A DNA stretch of 64,000 nt, taken from positions 34,474 through 98,473 of the forward strand of contig JANXSZ010000035.1 of NCBI GenBank assembly GCA_025356445.1. The letters are read 5' to 3'. This DNA comes from Betaproteobacteria bacterium. Its GTDB lineage: Bacteria > Pseudomonadota > Gammaproteobacteria > Burkholderiales > Burkholderiaceae_C. This document shows, piece by piece, positions 8,888-18,016 of the stretch; the first letter of the stretch is position 1; each line of letters begins with the position of its first letter. The position numbers and the translations under genes were made by a program. The notes under the pieces were generated by a model, which searched no databases, was not told the DNA's origin, and saw only the letters and a list, made by a program, of their open reading frames with translations.

Positions 8888-9931
8888 GTGGACATCACCC
8901 AACTGCTGGCCTTCAGCGTCAAAAACAAAGCGTCTGACTTGCACTTATCCGCCGGTCTGCCCCCCATGATTCGGGTGCATGGCGATGTGCGCCGCATCAA
9001 CGTGGAGCCGCTGGACCACAAGGCGGTACACGCCATGGTCTACGACATCATGAACGACAGCCAGCGCAAGGTGTTTGAAGAGTTTTTGGAGATCGATTTC
9101 TCTTTTGAAATCGAAGGCTTGGCGCGTTTTCGGGTGAACGCGTTTAACCACCAGCGTGGGGCGGGCGGTGTGTTCCGAACGATTCCATCCAAAATCCTGT
9201 CGCTGGAGCAATTGGGCGCGCCCAAAATTTTTGCTGATCTGGCCATGAAACCACGTGGCATGGTGCTGGTGACAGGGCCTACCGGTTCGGGCAAGTCCAC
9301 CACGCTGGCCGCCATGGTGAATTACCTCAACGAGAACGAATACGGTCACATCCTGACGGTGGAAGACCCGATTGAGTTCGTCCACGAGTCCAAAAAATGC
9401 CTGATTAACCAGCGCGAGGTGGGGCCGCACACGATGAGCTTTGCAGCCGCGCTGAAATCTGCGCTGCGCGAGGATCCAGACGCCATTCTGGTGGGTGAAA
9501 TGCGTGATCTGGAGACGATTCGCTTGGCCATGACGGCCGCTGAAACCGGTCATCTGGTGTTCGGCACCCTGCACACCAGCAGTGCGGCGAAGACCATCGA
9601 CCGGATTATTGACGTGTTCCCCGCTGAAGAAAAAGAGATGGTGCGGGCCATGCTTTCCGAGTCGTTGCAGGCGGTGATTTCGCAAACCCTGTGCAAAACC
9701 AAAGATGGCCAGGGCCGGATTGCTGCGCACGAGATCATGATTGGCACGCCAGCCATCCGTAATTTGATTCGTGAGGCGAAGGTGGCGCAGATGTACTCGT
9801 CGATCCAGACCGGCAGCAGTTACGGGATGCAGACGTTGGACCAAAATTTGTCTGACTTGGTCAAGCGAAACATCATTTCTGGTGCTGAAGCGCGCGGCAA
9901 AGCCAAGATCCCCGAGAATTTTCCGAACTAA
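8888..9931 (+). CDS. pilT: Type IV pilus retraction ATPase PilT
   Basis: A hexameric cytoplasmic ATPase that powers pilus retraction, twitching motility and DNA uptake. 347 residues from a GTG at 8888, giving the familiar N-terminus MDITQLLAFSVKNKASDLHL. Walker A is GPTGSGKSTT. The Asp box (EDPIEFVH), Walker B (DAILVGEMRD), His box (GHLVFGTLHTSSA) and the C-terminal AIRNLIREAK region are in order. A GAGAG Shine-Dalgarno lies just before the GTG. It is followed 12 bp later by pilU, forming an operon. With dprA elsewhere in the window, this supports natural competence capacity. Confidence 0.96.
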   Translation: MDITQLLAFSVKNKASDLHLSAGLPPMIRVHGDVRRINVEPLDHKAVHAMVYDIMNDSQRKVFEEFLEIDFSFEIEGLARFRVNAFNHQRGAGGVFRTIPSKILSLEQLGAPKIFADLAMKPRGMVLVTGPTGSGKSTTLAAMVNYLNENEYGHILTVEDPIEFVHESKKCLINQREVGPHTMSFAAALKSALREDPDAILVGEMRDLETIRLAMTAAETGHLVFGTLHTSSAAKTIDRIIDVFPAEEKEMVRAMLSESLQAVISQTLCKTKDGQGRIAAHEIMIGTPAIRNLIREAKVAQMYSSIQTGSSYGMQTLDQNLSDLVKRNIISGAEARGKAKIPENFPN

Positions 9932-9943
9932 TCAGGATTTGCC

Positions 9944-11080
9944 ATGGAACGCGATCAGGCCAGCCGCTTCATCAACGATTTGCTCAAACTTTTGGTCAGC
10001 CGCAACGGCAGTGACCTGTTCATCACGGCTGAATTCCCCCCTGCCATCAAGGTGGACGGCAAGATCACCAAAGTCTCGCCCCAACCCTTGGACGCCAGCC
10101 ACACGATGGCGCTGGCCCGCTCGGCCATGAGTGACAAGCAAGCCTCGGACTTTGAGCGAACCAAAGAATGTAATTTTGCTATTTCGCCGCCCGGCATTGG
10201 TCGTTTTCGCGTGAACGCCTTTATCCAGCAGGGGCGCGTCGGCATGGTGATGCGGGTGATTCCTTCCGAGCTGCCCACCATTGACGGCTTGGCTTTGCCG
10301 CAGGTGCTGAAAGAAGTCGCTTTGATCAAGCGCGGGTTGGTGATTTTTGTCGGTGGCACAGGCTCGGGCAAATCCACCAGTCTGGCGGCAATGATCGACT
10401 GGCGCAACATCAACACCTATGGCCACATCATTACCGTGGAAGACCCGGTGGAGTTTGTGCATCCGCACAAAAACTGCATCGTCACCCAGCGCGAAGTGGG
10501 ACTGGACACGGACAGCTGGGAGGCGGCCCTCAAAAACACCCTGCGTCAAGCGCCTGATGTGATTTTGATGGGTGAAATCCGCGACCGTGAAACCATGGAG
10601 CACGCCGTGGCCTTCGCCGAAACAGGCCACCTGTGCATGGCCACGTTACATGCCAACAGTGCCAACCAGGCACTGGACCGGATCATCAATTTTTTCCCTG
10701 AAGAGCGGCGTGCGCAGCTGCTGATGGACTTGTCGCTCAACCTCAAAGGCTTGGTATCGCAGCGGCTTATCCCCAAGCAAAACACCAAAGGCCGTGCGGC
10801 GGCAGTGGAGATTTTGCTCAACACCCCGCTGATCTCTGATTTGATCTTCAAAGGGGATGTGACCGAGATCAAAGAAATCATGAAGAAAAGCCGCAACCTG
10901 GGGATGCAGACCTTCGACCAGGCGCTGTTTGATTTGTTTGAGGCCAATACCATTTCCTACGAAGACGCGCTGCGCTTTGCCGATTCGGTGAACGACCTGC
11001 GCTTGCAAATCAAGCTCAACAGCCAGCGTGCCAAATCGCAAGACTTGGCGGCGGGCACCGAGCACTTTGCCCTGGTTTGA
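9944..11080 (+). CDS. pilU: Type IV pilus accessory retraction ATPase PilU
   Basis: A PilT paralogue of 378 residues. It works with PilT to increase retraction force and cannot normally retract alone. Walker A is GGTGSGKSTS, the Asp box EDPVEFVHPH, Walker B DVILMGEIRD and the His box GHLCMATLHANSA. The C-terminal tail after the core is longer than in PilT, as is usual for PilU. The ATG at 9944 follows pilT by 12 bp with no promoter between, so the two are cotranscribed. Confidence 0.96.
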   Translation: MERDQASRFINDLLKLLVSRNGSDLFITAEFPPAIKVDGKITKVSPQPLDASHTMALARSAMSDKQASDFERTKECNFAISPPGIGRFRVNAFIQQGRVGMVMRVIPSELPTIDGLALPQVLKEVALIKRGLVIFVGGTGSGKSTSLAAMIDWRNINTYGHIITVEDPVEFVHPHKNCIVTQREVGLDTDSWEAALKNTLRQAPDVILMGEIRDRETMEHAVAFAETGHLCMATLHANSANQALDRIINFFPEERRAQLLMDLSLNLKGLVSQRLIPKQNTKGRAAAVEILLNTPLISDLIFKGDVTEIKEIMKKSRNLGMQTFDQALFDLFEANTISYEDALRFADSVNDLRLQIKLNSQRAKSQDLAAGTEHFALV

Positions 11081-11132
11081 TGGGTTGTGATTTTTCCCAA
11101 GTGTGTTCCTTCCTCTTTTAATTCTTTGCTGT

Positions 11133-12074
11133 ATGTCGTCTATTAACTCTAAAACCTACGAAGCTTCTGCTCCGCAAAAAATCGCTTTCATCGGTCTGGG
11201 CGTCATGGGCTACCCCATGGCGGGCCATTTGGCACGTGCGGGTCATACGGTCACGGTGTACAACCGTACCGAATCAAAATCCATAGCATGGTGTGCTGAA
11301 TTCATGGGTGCTGGCGCGGGTTCCGTGTTCCATGCCCCGACCCCCCGTGAGGCTGCACAGGATGCGGATATCGTTTTCTGCTGCGTCGGTAATGACGACG
11401 ATTTGCGCGCTGTGAGCCTGGGTGCCCCCAGTTCTGCTGACCGTGCGGACGGTGCTTTTGACGGCATGAAGCCCGGTGCGGTGTTTGTTGACCACACCAC
11501 AGCTTCTGCCCAGGTGGCCCGTGAGTTGAGTGCCGCCGCTTTGGTGCGGGGGTTGAATTTCATCGATGCACCGGTATCCGGCGGCCAGGCGGGTGCACAA
11601 AACGGCATGCTGACGGTGATGTGTGGCGGCGATGCGGCTGTGTTTGAGCGGGTGAGGCCTGTGGGACTGGCTTTTTCACGTGCGTTCACGCTGTTGGGCG
11701 AAAGCGGTGCGGGTCAACTGGCCAAGATGGTGAACCAGATTTGCATTGCGGGTCTGGTGCAGGGCTTGAGCGAGGCGATTGCATTTGGCCAAAACGCCGG
11801 GCTGGACATGAACCAGGTGCTGGACGTGATCGGCAAAGGCGCGGCCCAAAGTTGGCAAATGGAAAACCGGGGCAAAACCATGGCTGCTGACCAGTTTGAA
11901 TTTGGCTTTGCGGTGGACTGGATGCGCAAGGACTTGGGGCTGGTGCTGAGCGAGGCCCAGCGCAACGGCTCACGCGTGCCTGTGACGGCGCTGGTAGACC
12001 AGTTTTATGGCGACGTGCAGCACATGGGTGGACGCCGCTGGGACACGTCGAGCCTGATCAAACGGCTGAAATAA
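11133..12074 (+). CDS. NAD(P)-dependent beta-hydroxyacid dehydrogenase (HIBADH/GarR family)
   Basis: A 313-residue two-domain oxidoreductase. The Rossmann motif IGLGVMGYPMAGHLARAGH is at about residues 20-38. The substrate signature FIDAPVSGGQAGAQNG and the catalytic-lysine helix GQLAKMVNQICIAG follow. Members reduce tartronate semialdehyde or oxidise 3-hydroxyisobutyrate and related acids; the substrate here cannot be told from sequence. I chose the ATG at 11133; a GTG at 11103 is in frame, and neither has a good Shine-Dalgarno. It converges on dolP with only 3 bp between stops. Confidence 0.88.
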   Translation: MSSINSKTYEASAPQKIAFIGLGVMGYPMAGHLARAGHTVTVYNRTESKSIAWCAEFMGAGAGSVFHAPTPREAAQDADIVFCCVGNDDDLRAVSLGAPSSADRADGAFDGMKPGAVFVDHTTASAQVARELSAAALVRGLNFIDAPVSGGQAGAQNGMLTVMCGGDAAVFERVRPVGLAFSRAFTLLGESGAGQLAKMVNQICIAGLVQGLSEAIAFGQNAGLDMNQVLDVIGKGAAQSWQMENRGKTMAADQFEFGFAVDWMRKDLGLVLSEAQRNGSRVPVTALVDQFYGDVQHMGGRRWDTSSLIKRLK

Positions 12075-12077
12075 CGC

Positions 12078-12776
12078 TTATTTCACTGGCGTTGCCGTCG
12101 CATCCGAGGTTGGGGCTGATGTGACCGGCGCTGGTGTGGTGGCCGGTGCGGCAATGCGCTGCAGTTCTTCTTCGCTGATGATCTCCAGTGAGCGCACCAA
12201 GCGCTGAACGCCTGAGACGCCGCGTACGACTTCAGTCGCCCGCGTGGCTTCGCGCTGGGTGACACGACCCATCAGGTAGGTGGTGCCGCGCTCTGTGACC
12301 ACTTTGAATGCATTTGCATAGAGGTCCCGGGCATCGACCAAAGCGGCTTTGGCACGGCCTGTCACCAAGCTGTCGGACGAGCGCTGTGTCAGCGTGGCAT
12401 TGCCCATCACGCCCAATTCGTTCACCACCGAGCGCACGTTTTCAACGCGGGAAACGATGTCGCCGATTTTTTGCTTGTCTTGCTCTGTAGGCGCTTCACC
12501 CGTGATCAGCACTTGGCGGTTGTAGCTGGTGACGTTGACATGGGCGCGGTCGTCCAGAGCGTCGCGGATACGCGAACTGCTGCGCAGCTCAATGCCCTCG
12601 TCTTCCAGTTGAGCGCCTGAAGTGCGACGGTCAGATGCCACCAAACCACCGCCAACCAGCGCACTGCCCAGCAAAATGGGGGCGCAGGCGCTGAGTGTGG
12701 CGCCAAGGCCTGCTACCGCCATCAGGGCACAAAGCAGGCGGGAGGCCGCCAAAGTGGAGATCAATGAGGTTTTCAT
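12078..12776 (-). CDS. dolP: BON-domain outer-membrane lipoprotein (DolP/YraP-like)
   Basis: A 232-residue protein with a lipoprotein signal peptide (lipobox LSAC near residue 30) and two BON domains: [18 protein letters not shown], with the [12 protein letters not shown] turn, and a second ending in the [17 protein letters not shown] turn. A Pro/Ala/Thr-rich tail follows. DolP maintains outer-membrane integrity, binding anionic lipids at division sites in E. coli. The gene order yraN-diaA-dolP beside rsmI matches the E. coli yra cluster. Its ATG overlaps the diaA stop by 4 bp, so the two are coupled. Confidence 0.9.
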   Translation of the reverse strand: MKTSLISTLAASRLLCALMAVAGLGATLSACAPILLGSALVGGGLVASDRRTSGAQLEDEGIELRSSSRIRDALDDRAHVNVTSYNRQVLITGEAPTEQDKQKIGDIVSRVENVRSVVNELGVMGNATLTQRSSDSLVTGRAKAALVDARDLYANAFKVVTERGTTYLMGRVTQREATRATEVVRGVSGVQRLVRSLEIISEEELQRIAAPATTPAPVTSAPTSDATATPVK

Positions 12777-13372
12777 GGGTTGCTGTCCAGTTCGCCAAGG
12801 AGTTGGGTGTCTACGCCATCACAGATGCAATGCAGCGCCAAAAGATGCACTTCCTGCACGCGGGCGGTGCGCTCGTGCGGCACGCAAATGTGGACGTCGG
12901 TTTCCCGCAGCTTCGCGTTCATCAGGCCACCGCCGCGCCCGGTCATGGCGACCACTGTCATTTCGCGCTCGTGGGCTGCTTCAACCGCGGCCAGCACATT
13001 GGCCGAATTACCGCTGGTCGTAATCGCCAGCAGCACATCGCCAGGCTGCCCCAAGCCGCGCACCTGCTTGGAGAAGATGGCATTGAAGTTGTAGTCGTTG
13101 GCAATGGCGGTGAGGATGGAGCTGTCGGTGGTCAGCGCAACCGCGGCCAGTTCAGGGCGTTCGCGCTCGAAACGGCCCATGAACTCAGCGGCGAAGTGCT
13201 GGGCATCGGCCGCCGAGCCGCCGTTGCCGCAGGCCAGTACTTTGCCTCCGCTGGTGACGCAGGCCAGGATGGCCTGAACGGCAGCCGCAATGGGTTTGCT
13301 CAAGGCCTCGGCCGATTGGTATTTGAGGTCTGCACTGTCAATGAAGTGCTGTTGGATGCGTTGTTCTAACAT
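12773..13372 (-). CDS. diaA: SIS-domain DnaA-initiator-associating protein DiaA (phosphoheptose-isomerase-like)
   Basis: A 199-residue SIS-domain protein. The sugar-phosphate loop [18 protein letters not shown] is at about residues 47-64 and the second SIS loop [10 protein letters not shown] follows. It could be read as GmhA, which isomerises sedoheptulose-7-phosphate. However, [25 protein letters not shown], the overall motif set and the yra-cluster position favour DiaA, a tetramer that helps DnaA assemble at oriC. It overlaps dolP by 4 bp and lies 76 bp after yraN. Confidence 0.85.
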   Translation of the reverse strand: MLEQRIQQHFIDSADLKYQSAEALSKPIAAAVQAILACVTSGGKVLACGNGGSAADAQHFAAEFMGRFERERPELAAVALTTDSSILTAIANDYNFNAIFSKQVRGLGQPGDVLLAITTSGNSANVLAAVEAAHEREMTVVAMTGRGGGLMNAKLRETDVHICVPHERTARVQEVHLLALHCICDGVDTQLLGELDSNP

Positions 13373-13448
13373 AGCTTGGAATGATACCTGCCTTCAAAAA
13401 AGCGTCTGGCATGTGTTGATGCCGTGGTGGCGGTCATGCGGCGTCACA

Positions 13449-13835
13449 TCACGACGCGTCAAAAGCGGCCTGCAGCCATTGGGCCTGCCCGCTTTCACCT
13501 TCCAGGATCACCACGTCAAAGCGGCAGGGCGGCTCTGTTGGCAGGCGCATCAGAAAATGCCGTGCCGCGAAGATGATGCGCCGTTGCTTCACTGCGCTGA
13601 CGCTGGCCGCTGCACCGCCAAAGCGGGTGGTGGCACGGTGCTTGACTTCGACAAACACCAGTGTGCCGTCAGGTGACCGCACAATCAGGTCGATCTCGCC
13701 GCCACCCCGCCCCGGCGTCCGATAATTGCGCTGTACCAGCCGCAGTCCTGCGGCTTGCAGGTGGCGCAATGCGGCGTCTTCGGCAGCGTCACCCTGCTGT
13801 TTGGTCGTCTTGGCGGTGTTTGCAGTGCTGGCCAT
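13449..13835 (-). CDS. YraN family (UPF0102) endonuclease-like protein
   Basis: A 128-residue protein with the UPF0102 core: GDAAEDAALRHLQAAGL, then the RNYRTPGRGGGEIDLIV and LVFVEVKHR motifs, which carry the Glu/Asp/Lys residues of a PD-(D/E)XK nuclease-like fold. The biological role is unproved. The ATG at 13835 is chosen. The open frame continues upstream to 13928, but that part is the GCTAT repeat element and reaches into the rsmI Shine-Dalgarno, so it is unlikely to be coding. It is divergent from rsmI and upstream of diaA-dolP. Confidence 0.87.
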   Translation of the reverse strand: MASTANTAKTTKQQGDAAEDAALRHLQAAGLRLVQRNYRTPGRGGGEIDLIVRSPDGTLVFVEVKHRATTRFGGAAASVSAVKQRRIIFAARHFLMRLPTEPPCRFDVVILEGESGQAQWLQAAFDAS

Positions 13836-13846
13836 AGAGACTTTGG

Positions 13847-13915
13847 TTGCTATTTTATTAATAGCTGATGCTGGCCGTCTAGCAAGCACCTCAGCCATTT
13901 TTGAGGCTATTTTTT
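13847..13915 (+). repeat. Intergenic copy of GCTAT-N7-ATAGC repeat between yraN and rsmI
   Basis: The fullest copy in the window. The perfect core is GCTAT (13849-13853), TTTATTA, ATAGC (13861-13865). Next come a CTAGCAAGC block and a CATTTTTGAGGCTATTTTT end. It lies in the divergent yraN-rsmI spacer, where it could supply promoter-like AT-rich sequence to either gene. Confidence 0.65.
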
Positions 13916-13930
13916 TGTGAAGGAACACGT

Positions 13931-14881
13931 TTGAGCGCCTTTTTTGCTAAAGCCCTGGAGGCCGCGCACGATGCAGCGGCTGCCCAGCATTATCCGCAGG
14001 GCGCTTTGTACGTCGTCGCGACACCCATTGGCAATTTGGCCGACATCAGCCTGCGTGCCTTGCATGTGCTGCAACTGGTCGACTGCGTGGCCTGTGAGGA
14101 CACGCGCCATACGCAAACCCTGTTGCGGGCCTATGGTCTAGACAAAACCGGTGCCCAACTGCTGGCCGTTCACCAGCACAACGAGGCCGAGGCGGCCCAA
14201 CAGGTCATCGAGCGCTTGCGACAGGGCCAGCGCGTCGCCTACGTGAGCGATGCAGGTACCCCTGCCGTCAGTGACCCTGGTGCGCGCTTGGTGGCGGCCG
14301 TGCGTGCCGTGGGGCTGCCCATAAGCCCGTTGCCGGGGGCAAGCAGCATCACGGCTGCGATCAGCGCCAGCGGTGCGGTAGCGCGGGGCGATGACGATGG
14401 AGGGTTTGTTTTTGCCGGGTTTTTGCCTCCCAAAGCGCTGATGCGACAGACCGCTGTGCAGCAGTTGCAGGCCGAGCGCCGCGCTGTGGTGCTGCTGGAA
14501 GCGCCGCACCGCATTGAAGCCCTGGCGCTGGCTCTGGCGGTGCTGGGCGAGCGGCAAGTCACGGTGGCGCGTGAGATCACCAAGCAGTTTGAAGAGATTG
14601 CCACCGTGGCTGCATCGGCCTTTCCCGCGTGGCTGAGCGCTCAGCCGAACCGCTTGCGGGGCGAGTTTGTGGTGGTGCTGCACCCGGTGGAAGTCGTGGC
14701 AGATACGGCGCACAGCGAGCGGGTGTTGACTTTGTTGCTGGCAGAATTGCCGTTGAAAACCGCGGTCAAGTTGGCGGCAGACATCACTGGCGAGCCTCGC
14801 AATGGGCTGTACACGCGGGCCTTGGCGTTGAAACCCGGGAAGACTCCTCACGTGGATGAGGACGACGAAACCTCGGATTAA
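13931..14881 (+). CDS. rsmI: 16S rRNA (cytidine(1402)-2'-O)-methyltransferase RsmI
   Basis: SAM-dependent tetrapyrrole-methylase-fold enzyme that 2'-O-methylates C1402 in the ribosomal decoding centre, 316 residues. The signature VATPIGNLADISLRAL is at about residues 24-39. CEDTRHTQTLLRAYG, YVSDAGTPAVSDPGARL and PLPGASSITAA follow. The start is a TTG at 13931 with a strong GAAGGA Shine-Dalgarno 6 bases upstream; no ATG is well placed. It is divergent from yraN across a repeat element, as in the E. coli yra region, though the lpoA gene found there is absent. Confidence 0.94.
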   Translation: MSAFFAKALEAAHDAAAAQHYPQGALYVVATPIGNLADISLRALHVLQLVDCVACEDTRHTQTLLRAYGLDKTGAQLLAVHQHNEAEAAQQVIERLRQGQRVAYVSDAGTPAVSDPGARLVAAVRAVGLPISPLPGASSITAAISASGAVARGDDDGGFVFAGFLPPKALMRQTAVQQLQAERRAVVLLEAPHRIEALALALAVLGERQVTVAREITKQFEEIATVAASAFPAWLSAQPNRLRGEFVVVLHPVEVVADTAHSERVLTLLLAELPLKTAVKLAADITGEPRNGLYTRALALKPGKTPHVDEDDETSD

Positions 14882-14891
14882 CGCTTCAGCT

Positions 14892-15131
14892 TCACGCTGC
14901 AGGTTCCGGTGCGGTCTGCGCGGATGCGGCGCACGTTTGGCAAACACAGGCCATTTTTTGCGCCTGCTGGGGCACTCTGGCGAGCAATTCAGGCGTGAAG
15001 GTGGCTGTCATGCACCAGCAGGGGGGTTGTGCCATGCCGGTTTGTTCTTCTTGCACCATGGCACAAGCATTGGTTTTACCGCAAAGTGGGCAAAGTGCTG
15101 GCGGAAAGAGGCGCCCCACCATGGTACTCAC
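14892..15131 (-). CDS. Cysteine-rich CWC family protein
   Basis: A 79-residue protein with CPLCGKTNAC at residues 14-23, PPCWC near residue 38 and a CVCQTC end, the pattern of the Cys-rich CWC family. The eight or so cysteines in CxxC-like spacing suggest a zinc ribbon. Function is unknown. The likely start is a GTG at 15131 overlapping the stop of the Crp/Fnr gene as GTGA, with an ATG at 15122 as alternative, so it is translationally coupled to that regulator. It converges on rsmI. Confidence 0.75.
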   Translation of the reverse strand: MSTMVGRLFPPALCPLCGKTNACAMVQEEQTGMAQPPCWCMTATFTPELLARVPQQAQKMACVCQTCAASAQTAPEPAA

Positions 15132-15856
15132 CAGCGTGCAGGGAAGGGTTTCAAAATCACCATCCGCCTGTCCACGATGGCGAGATAGCCGCCGGCCTCC
15201 AGGTCTTTGAGCAAGCGGCTGATCATTTCGCGCGAGCAGGCGACATGGCTGGCTATGTCCAAGTGGGTGAGGCGATCCAACACCACGCGGGTACCGTCAT
15301 GTTGAGAGGTTGCCAGCTGGTCGAGCAGGCGGGTGAGACGTCCATAGGTGTCGATGAGCGCAAGGCTGCGCACGCTCTCGGTGGCCAGGCGGGCGCGGCG
15401 TATCAGGCGCGACATCATCTCCAACGCAAAATCAGGGTGGCTGGCAATGTGGCTGCGCAACGTATCGCGGCTGACCACTGAGCACACCGTGGGAACCAGT
15501 GTTTGTACATTGGCAGAGCGGGGGCCGCCATCCAGCGCCATCTCCCCGACGTAGTCGCCCGCGCCAAAAACCCCCAGTGTGATCTCTTTGCCCCGTTCGC
15601 CAGAAGAGAATGCCCGCAGCTTGCCAGACAGAATGATGTACAGCGTATCGCCTAAATCGCCCTCTTGAATCAGCAGCGTGAAGGCGTTGTAGCGGCGCTG
15701 GACGCCTTTTTCAGCCAGTTCGGTGATGCCGTTAATCGCTGGGAACGAGCTGCTCATCAATTTTGTCGGTTGAACGGCAGGCCATGCAGGCAGTTCAACG
15801 GTGATGGCCTGCGGTTCTGTTGGACTGCGGAGAGGGATGATTTTTGCGCGTGCCAT
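15128..15856 (-). CDS. Crp/Fnr family transcriptional regulator
   Basis: A 242-residue regulator. An N-terminal extension of about 40 residues precedes a cyclic-nucleotide-binding beta roll (LLIQEGDLGDTLYIILSGKLRAF, FGAGDYVGEMALDGGPRSANV) and a C-terminal helix-turn-helix (THLDIASHVACSREMISRLLKDLE). It lacks the N-terminal cysteine cluster of oxygen-sensing FNR. The phosphate-binding GEMALDGGPRSA resembles cAMP or c-di-GMP binders, but the ligand is not determined. The small CWC gene is coupled downstream. Targets cannot be inferred from context. Confidence 0.88.
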   Translation of the reverse strand: MARAKIIPLRSPTEPQAITVELPAWPAVQPTKLMSSSFPAINGITELAEKGVQRRYNAFTLLIQEGDLGDTLYIILSGKLRAFSSGERGKEITLGVFGAGDYVGEMALDGGPRSANVQTLVPTVCSVVSRDTLRSHIASHPDFALEMMSRLIRRARLATESVRSLALIDTYGRLTRLLDQLATSQHDGTRVVLDRLTHLDIASHVACSREMISRLLKDLEAGGYLAIVDRRMVILKPFPARW

Positions 15857-15915
15857 GCGAACAGAATGTAAAGCATACGGTTTGTTTATGCTGTATCTAT
15901 TATATGACGTTGGTA

Positions 15916-16809
15916 TTAATGGGTGAGACGCGCTAATGCATCACGGTACTTTTGCGCAGTATGTTCAATTACTTTTTGAGGCAGGCGTGGCGCAGGCGGG
16001 GTTTTGTCCCATGATGTTTGCGTTTCCAGCCAGTCGCGCAAAAACTGTTTGTCGTAGCTGGGAGGGTTGCTGCCCTCAGCCAAGCTTTGTTCGTAAGATT
16101 CTTCAGGCCAGAACCGGGACGAATCGGGTGTCAATACCTCGTCCATCAGCACCATATTGCCGGCATCGTCCAGGCCAAATTCAAACTTGGTATCGGCAAT
16201 GATGATGCCCTTGGCCGCTGCGATTTTGCTGGCGGCCACATAAAGCTGAATGCTGATGTCCCGCATTTGGCGTGCCAAATCGGCACCAATGGTCTGCTCA
16301 ACTTGTGCGTAGCTGATGTTCTCGTCATGCTCGCCTACAGCGGCTTTGGCTGCGGGGGTGAAGATGGGTTCAGGCAGTCGACTGGCATTTTTCAAGCCAG
16401 GGGGCAGGGGGACGCCGCAAACGGTTTGGGATTCTTGGTATTCCTTCCAGCCACTGCCGGCCAAGTAACCGCGCACCACCGCCTCGACGGGCAGTGGCTT
16501 CAAGCGCTTGACGAGCATCGAGCGGCCTGTGACTTGCGCCACTTCATCGGCCCGCACTGCGCTTTCAGGCGCATCGCCCGTCAGGTGGTTAGGGCAAATG
16601 TCACCCAGCTTGTCGAACCAAAACAACGCCATTTGCGTCAGCAGCGTACCTTTGCCGGGAATGGGTTCACCCATGATGACATCGAAGGCGCTGATACGGT
16701 CGCTGGCAACCATGAGGATGCGGTCATCGCCCACGGCGTAGTTGTCCCGTACTTTGCCACGGGCGAGCAAGGGAAGAGAGGCGAGGGAAGAGGTGTGGAG
16801 AGCGTTCAT
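15916..16809 (-). CDS. purC: Phosphoribosylaminoimidazole-succinocarboxamide synthase (PurC)
   Basis: Joins CAIR and aspartate in purine synthesis, acting after PurK and PurE at the left of the window. The 297-residue form is the longer, yeast-like type common in Burkholderiales. Motifs include [50 protein letters not shown] and KFEFGLDD, with [16 protein letters not shown] near the C-terminus. The ATG at 16809 is chosen over an upstream in-frame ATG that runs into the fba-purC hairpin. It is last in the leftward pgk-pyk-fba-purC series. Confidence 0.95.
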   Translation of the reverse strand: MNALHTSSLASLPLLARGKVRDNYAVGDDRILMVASDRISAFDVIMGEPIPGKGTLLTQMALFWFDKLGDICPNHLTGDAPESAVRADEVAQVTGRSMLVKRLKPLPVEAVVRGYLAGSGWKEYQESQTVCGVPLPPGLKNASRLPEPIFTPAAKAAVGEHDENISYAQVEQTIGADLARQMRDISIQLYVAASKIAAAKGIIIADTKFEFGLDDAGNMVLMDEVLTPDSSRFWPEESYEQSLAEGSNPPSYDKQFLRDWLETQTSWDKTPPAPRLPQKVIEHTAQKYRDALARLTH

Positions 16810-16843
16810 AGGTACTGAGTGTATTGCGCGTGACGGCGTGAGC

Positions 16844-16923
16844 AGGGCCGCTAAGCGGTGTCGATTTTGTGACACTTTAGCGGCCCTTTGGGCTCAGGCT
16901 TGATTTTTTGCGCTCAATAGCGC
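16844..16923. terminator. Two hairpins between fba and purC, possible fba terminator
   Basis: An 11-bp perfect stem (AGGGCCGCTAA 16844-16854 with TTAGCGGCCCT 16877-16887) encloses an inner GTGTC/GACAC stem (16858-16862, 16871-16875). A smaller hairpin, GCGCT-CAAT-AGCGC, lies at 16910-16923. Neither is followed by a good leftward U-tract, so termination strength is uncertain; an RNA-stability role is possible. Confidence 0.5.
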
Positions 16924-16931
16924 TCGCGGCC

Positions 16932-17996
16932 TCAGTTCACCATCTGCGCCAGCTGCCCTAGCGCGTATTTGCCAGCCACTACTTGCAGGCTATCACCCTT
17001 GATTTTGCTGCCCTGGCCTTCGCAGCCGAACTGCAAATAGCGCTGCTTGCAAATCATCTTCGCCGCTTCGCGGGCAGGCTTGAGGTAATCGCGGGGGTCG
17101 AATTTGTCGGGGTTCTGGGTCAGGTAAAGGCGAATCGCTGCTGTCATGGCCAAGCGCACATCGGTGTCGATATTGATCTTGCGCACGCCAAATTTGATGG
17201 CTTCCTGGATTTCTTCGACGGGTACGCCGTAGGTTTCCTTCATGGCTCCACCGTTTTGGCGGATGATTTCCAGCAGGTCTTGCGGTACGCTGCTTGATCC
17301 GTGCATCACCAAATGGGTGTTGGGGATGCGGCGGTGGATTTCCTTGATGCGGCTGATGGCCAGATTGTCACCGGTGGGCTAGCGGGTGAACTTGTATGCG
17401 CCGTGGCTGGTGCCAATGGCGATAGCCAGGGCGTCGAGCTGGGTGCGTTTCACGAAATCGGCGGCTTGTTCGGGGTCGGTCAGCAGCTGTTCCATGGTCA
17501 TGGTGGAATCGGTGCCATGGCCGTCTTCCTTGTCGCCCTTCATGGTTTCCAGGGAACCCAGGCAGCCCAGCTCGCCTTCTACCGTCACGCCTTGGGCATG
17601 CGCCATGGCGACGACTTTTTTGGTAACTTCGATGTTGTATTCGTAGCTGGCAATGGTTTTGCCATCGGCTTCCAGGCTGCCGTCCATCATCACCGAGCTG
17701 AAGCCCAGTTTCATCGCGCCTTGGCAGACTTCGGGGTTCTGGCCGTGGTCTTGGTGCATCACCAGGGGGATATGCGGATATGCTTCAATAGCGGCCTGAA
17801 TCAGGTGTTTGATGAACGCTTCGCCCGCGTACTTGCGCGCACCAGCGCTGGCCTGCAAGATGACGGGAGCCCCGACTTCGTCTGCCGCAGCCATCACCGC
17901 CTGGACTTGTTCCAGGTTGTTCACATTGAAAGCCGGAATGCCGTAGCCGTTGACGGCAGCGTGGTCCAGCAGTTCGCGCATTGAGACGAGAGCCAT
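16932..17996 (-). pseudogene. fba: Class II fructose-bisphosphate aldolase with in-frame amber codon at codon 206
   Basis: The full frame is 354 codons, the normal length for the Burkholderiales class II enzyme, which cleaves fructose-1,6-bisphosphate in glycolysis, gluconeogenesis and the Calvin cycle. Zinc and catalytic motifs are present: [33 protein letters not shown] and, after the break, [25 protein letters not shown] at 17379-17381 replaces the residue after GAYKFTR, usually Lys (AAG); one base change explains it. The frame then continues intact to 16932. It could be a sequencing error, a real nonsense mutation or suppressed amber. Neighbours pyk, pgk and purC are intact. Confidence 0.85.
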
Positions 17997-18016
17997 GGTG
18001 AAAGTCCTTAAGGGTA

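Noticed and set aside
12773..13372. GmhA (heptose isomerase) as the identity of the SIS gene
   Set aside because: No LPS heptose genes nearby; motif set and yra-type neighbours favour DiaA. The alternative is kept in the entry.
13836..13928. Longer N-terminus for YraN
   Set aside because: The extension is made of the GCTAT repeat and reaches into the rsmI Shine-Dalgarno; homologues start near 13835.
17379..17381. UAG in fba as a pyrrolysine or other recoded codon
   Set aside because: No other gene in the window has an internal TAG, no pyl genes are visible, and the position is normally Lys AAG. A single-base change or error is simpler.
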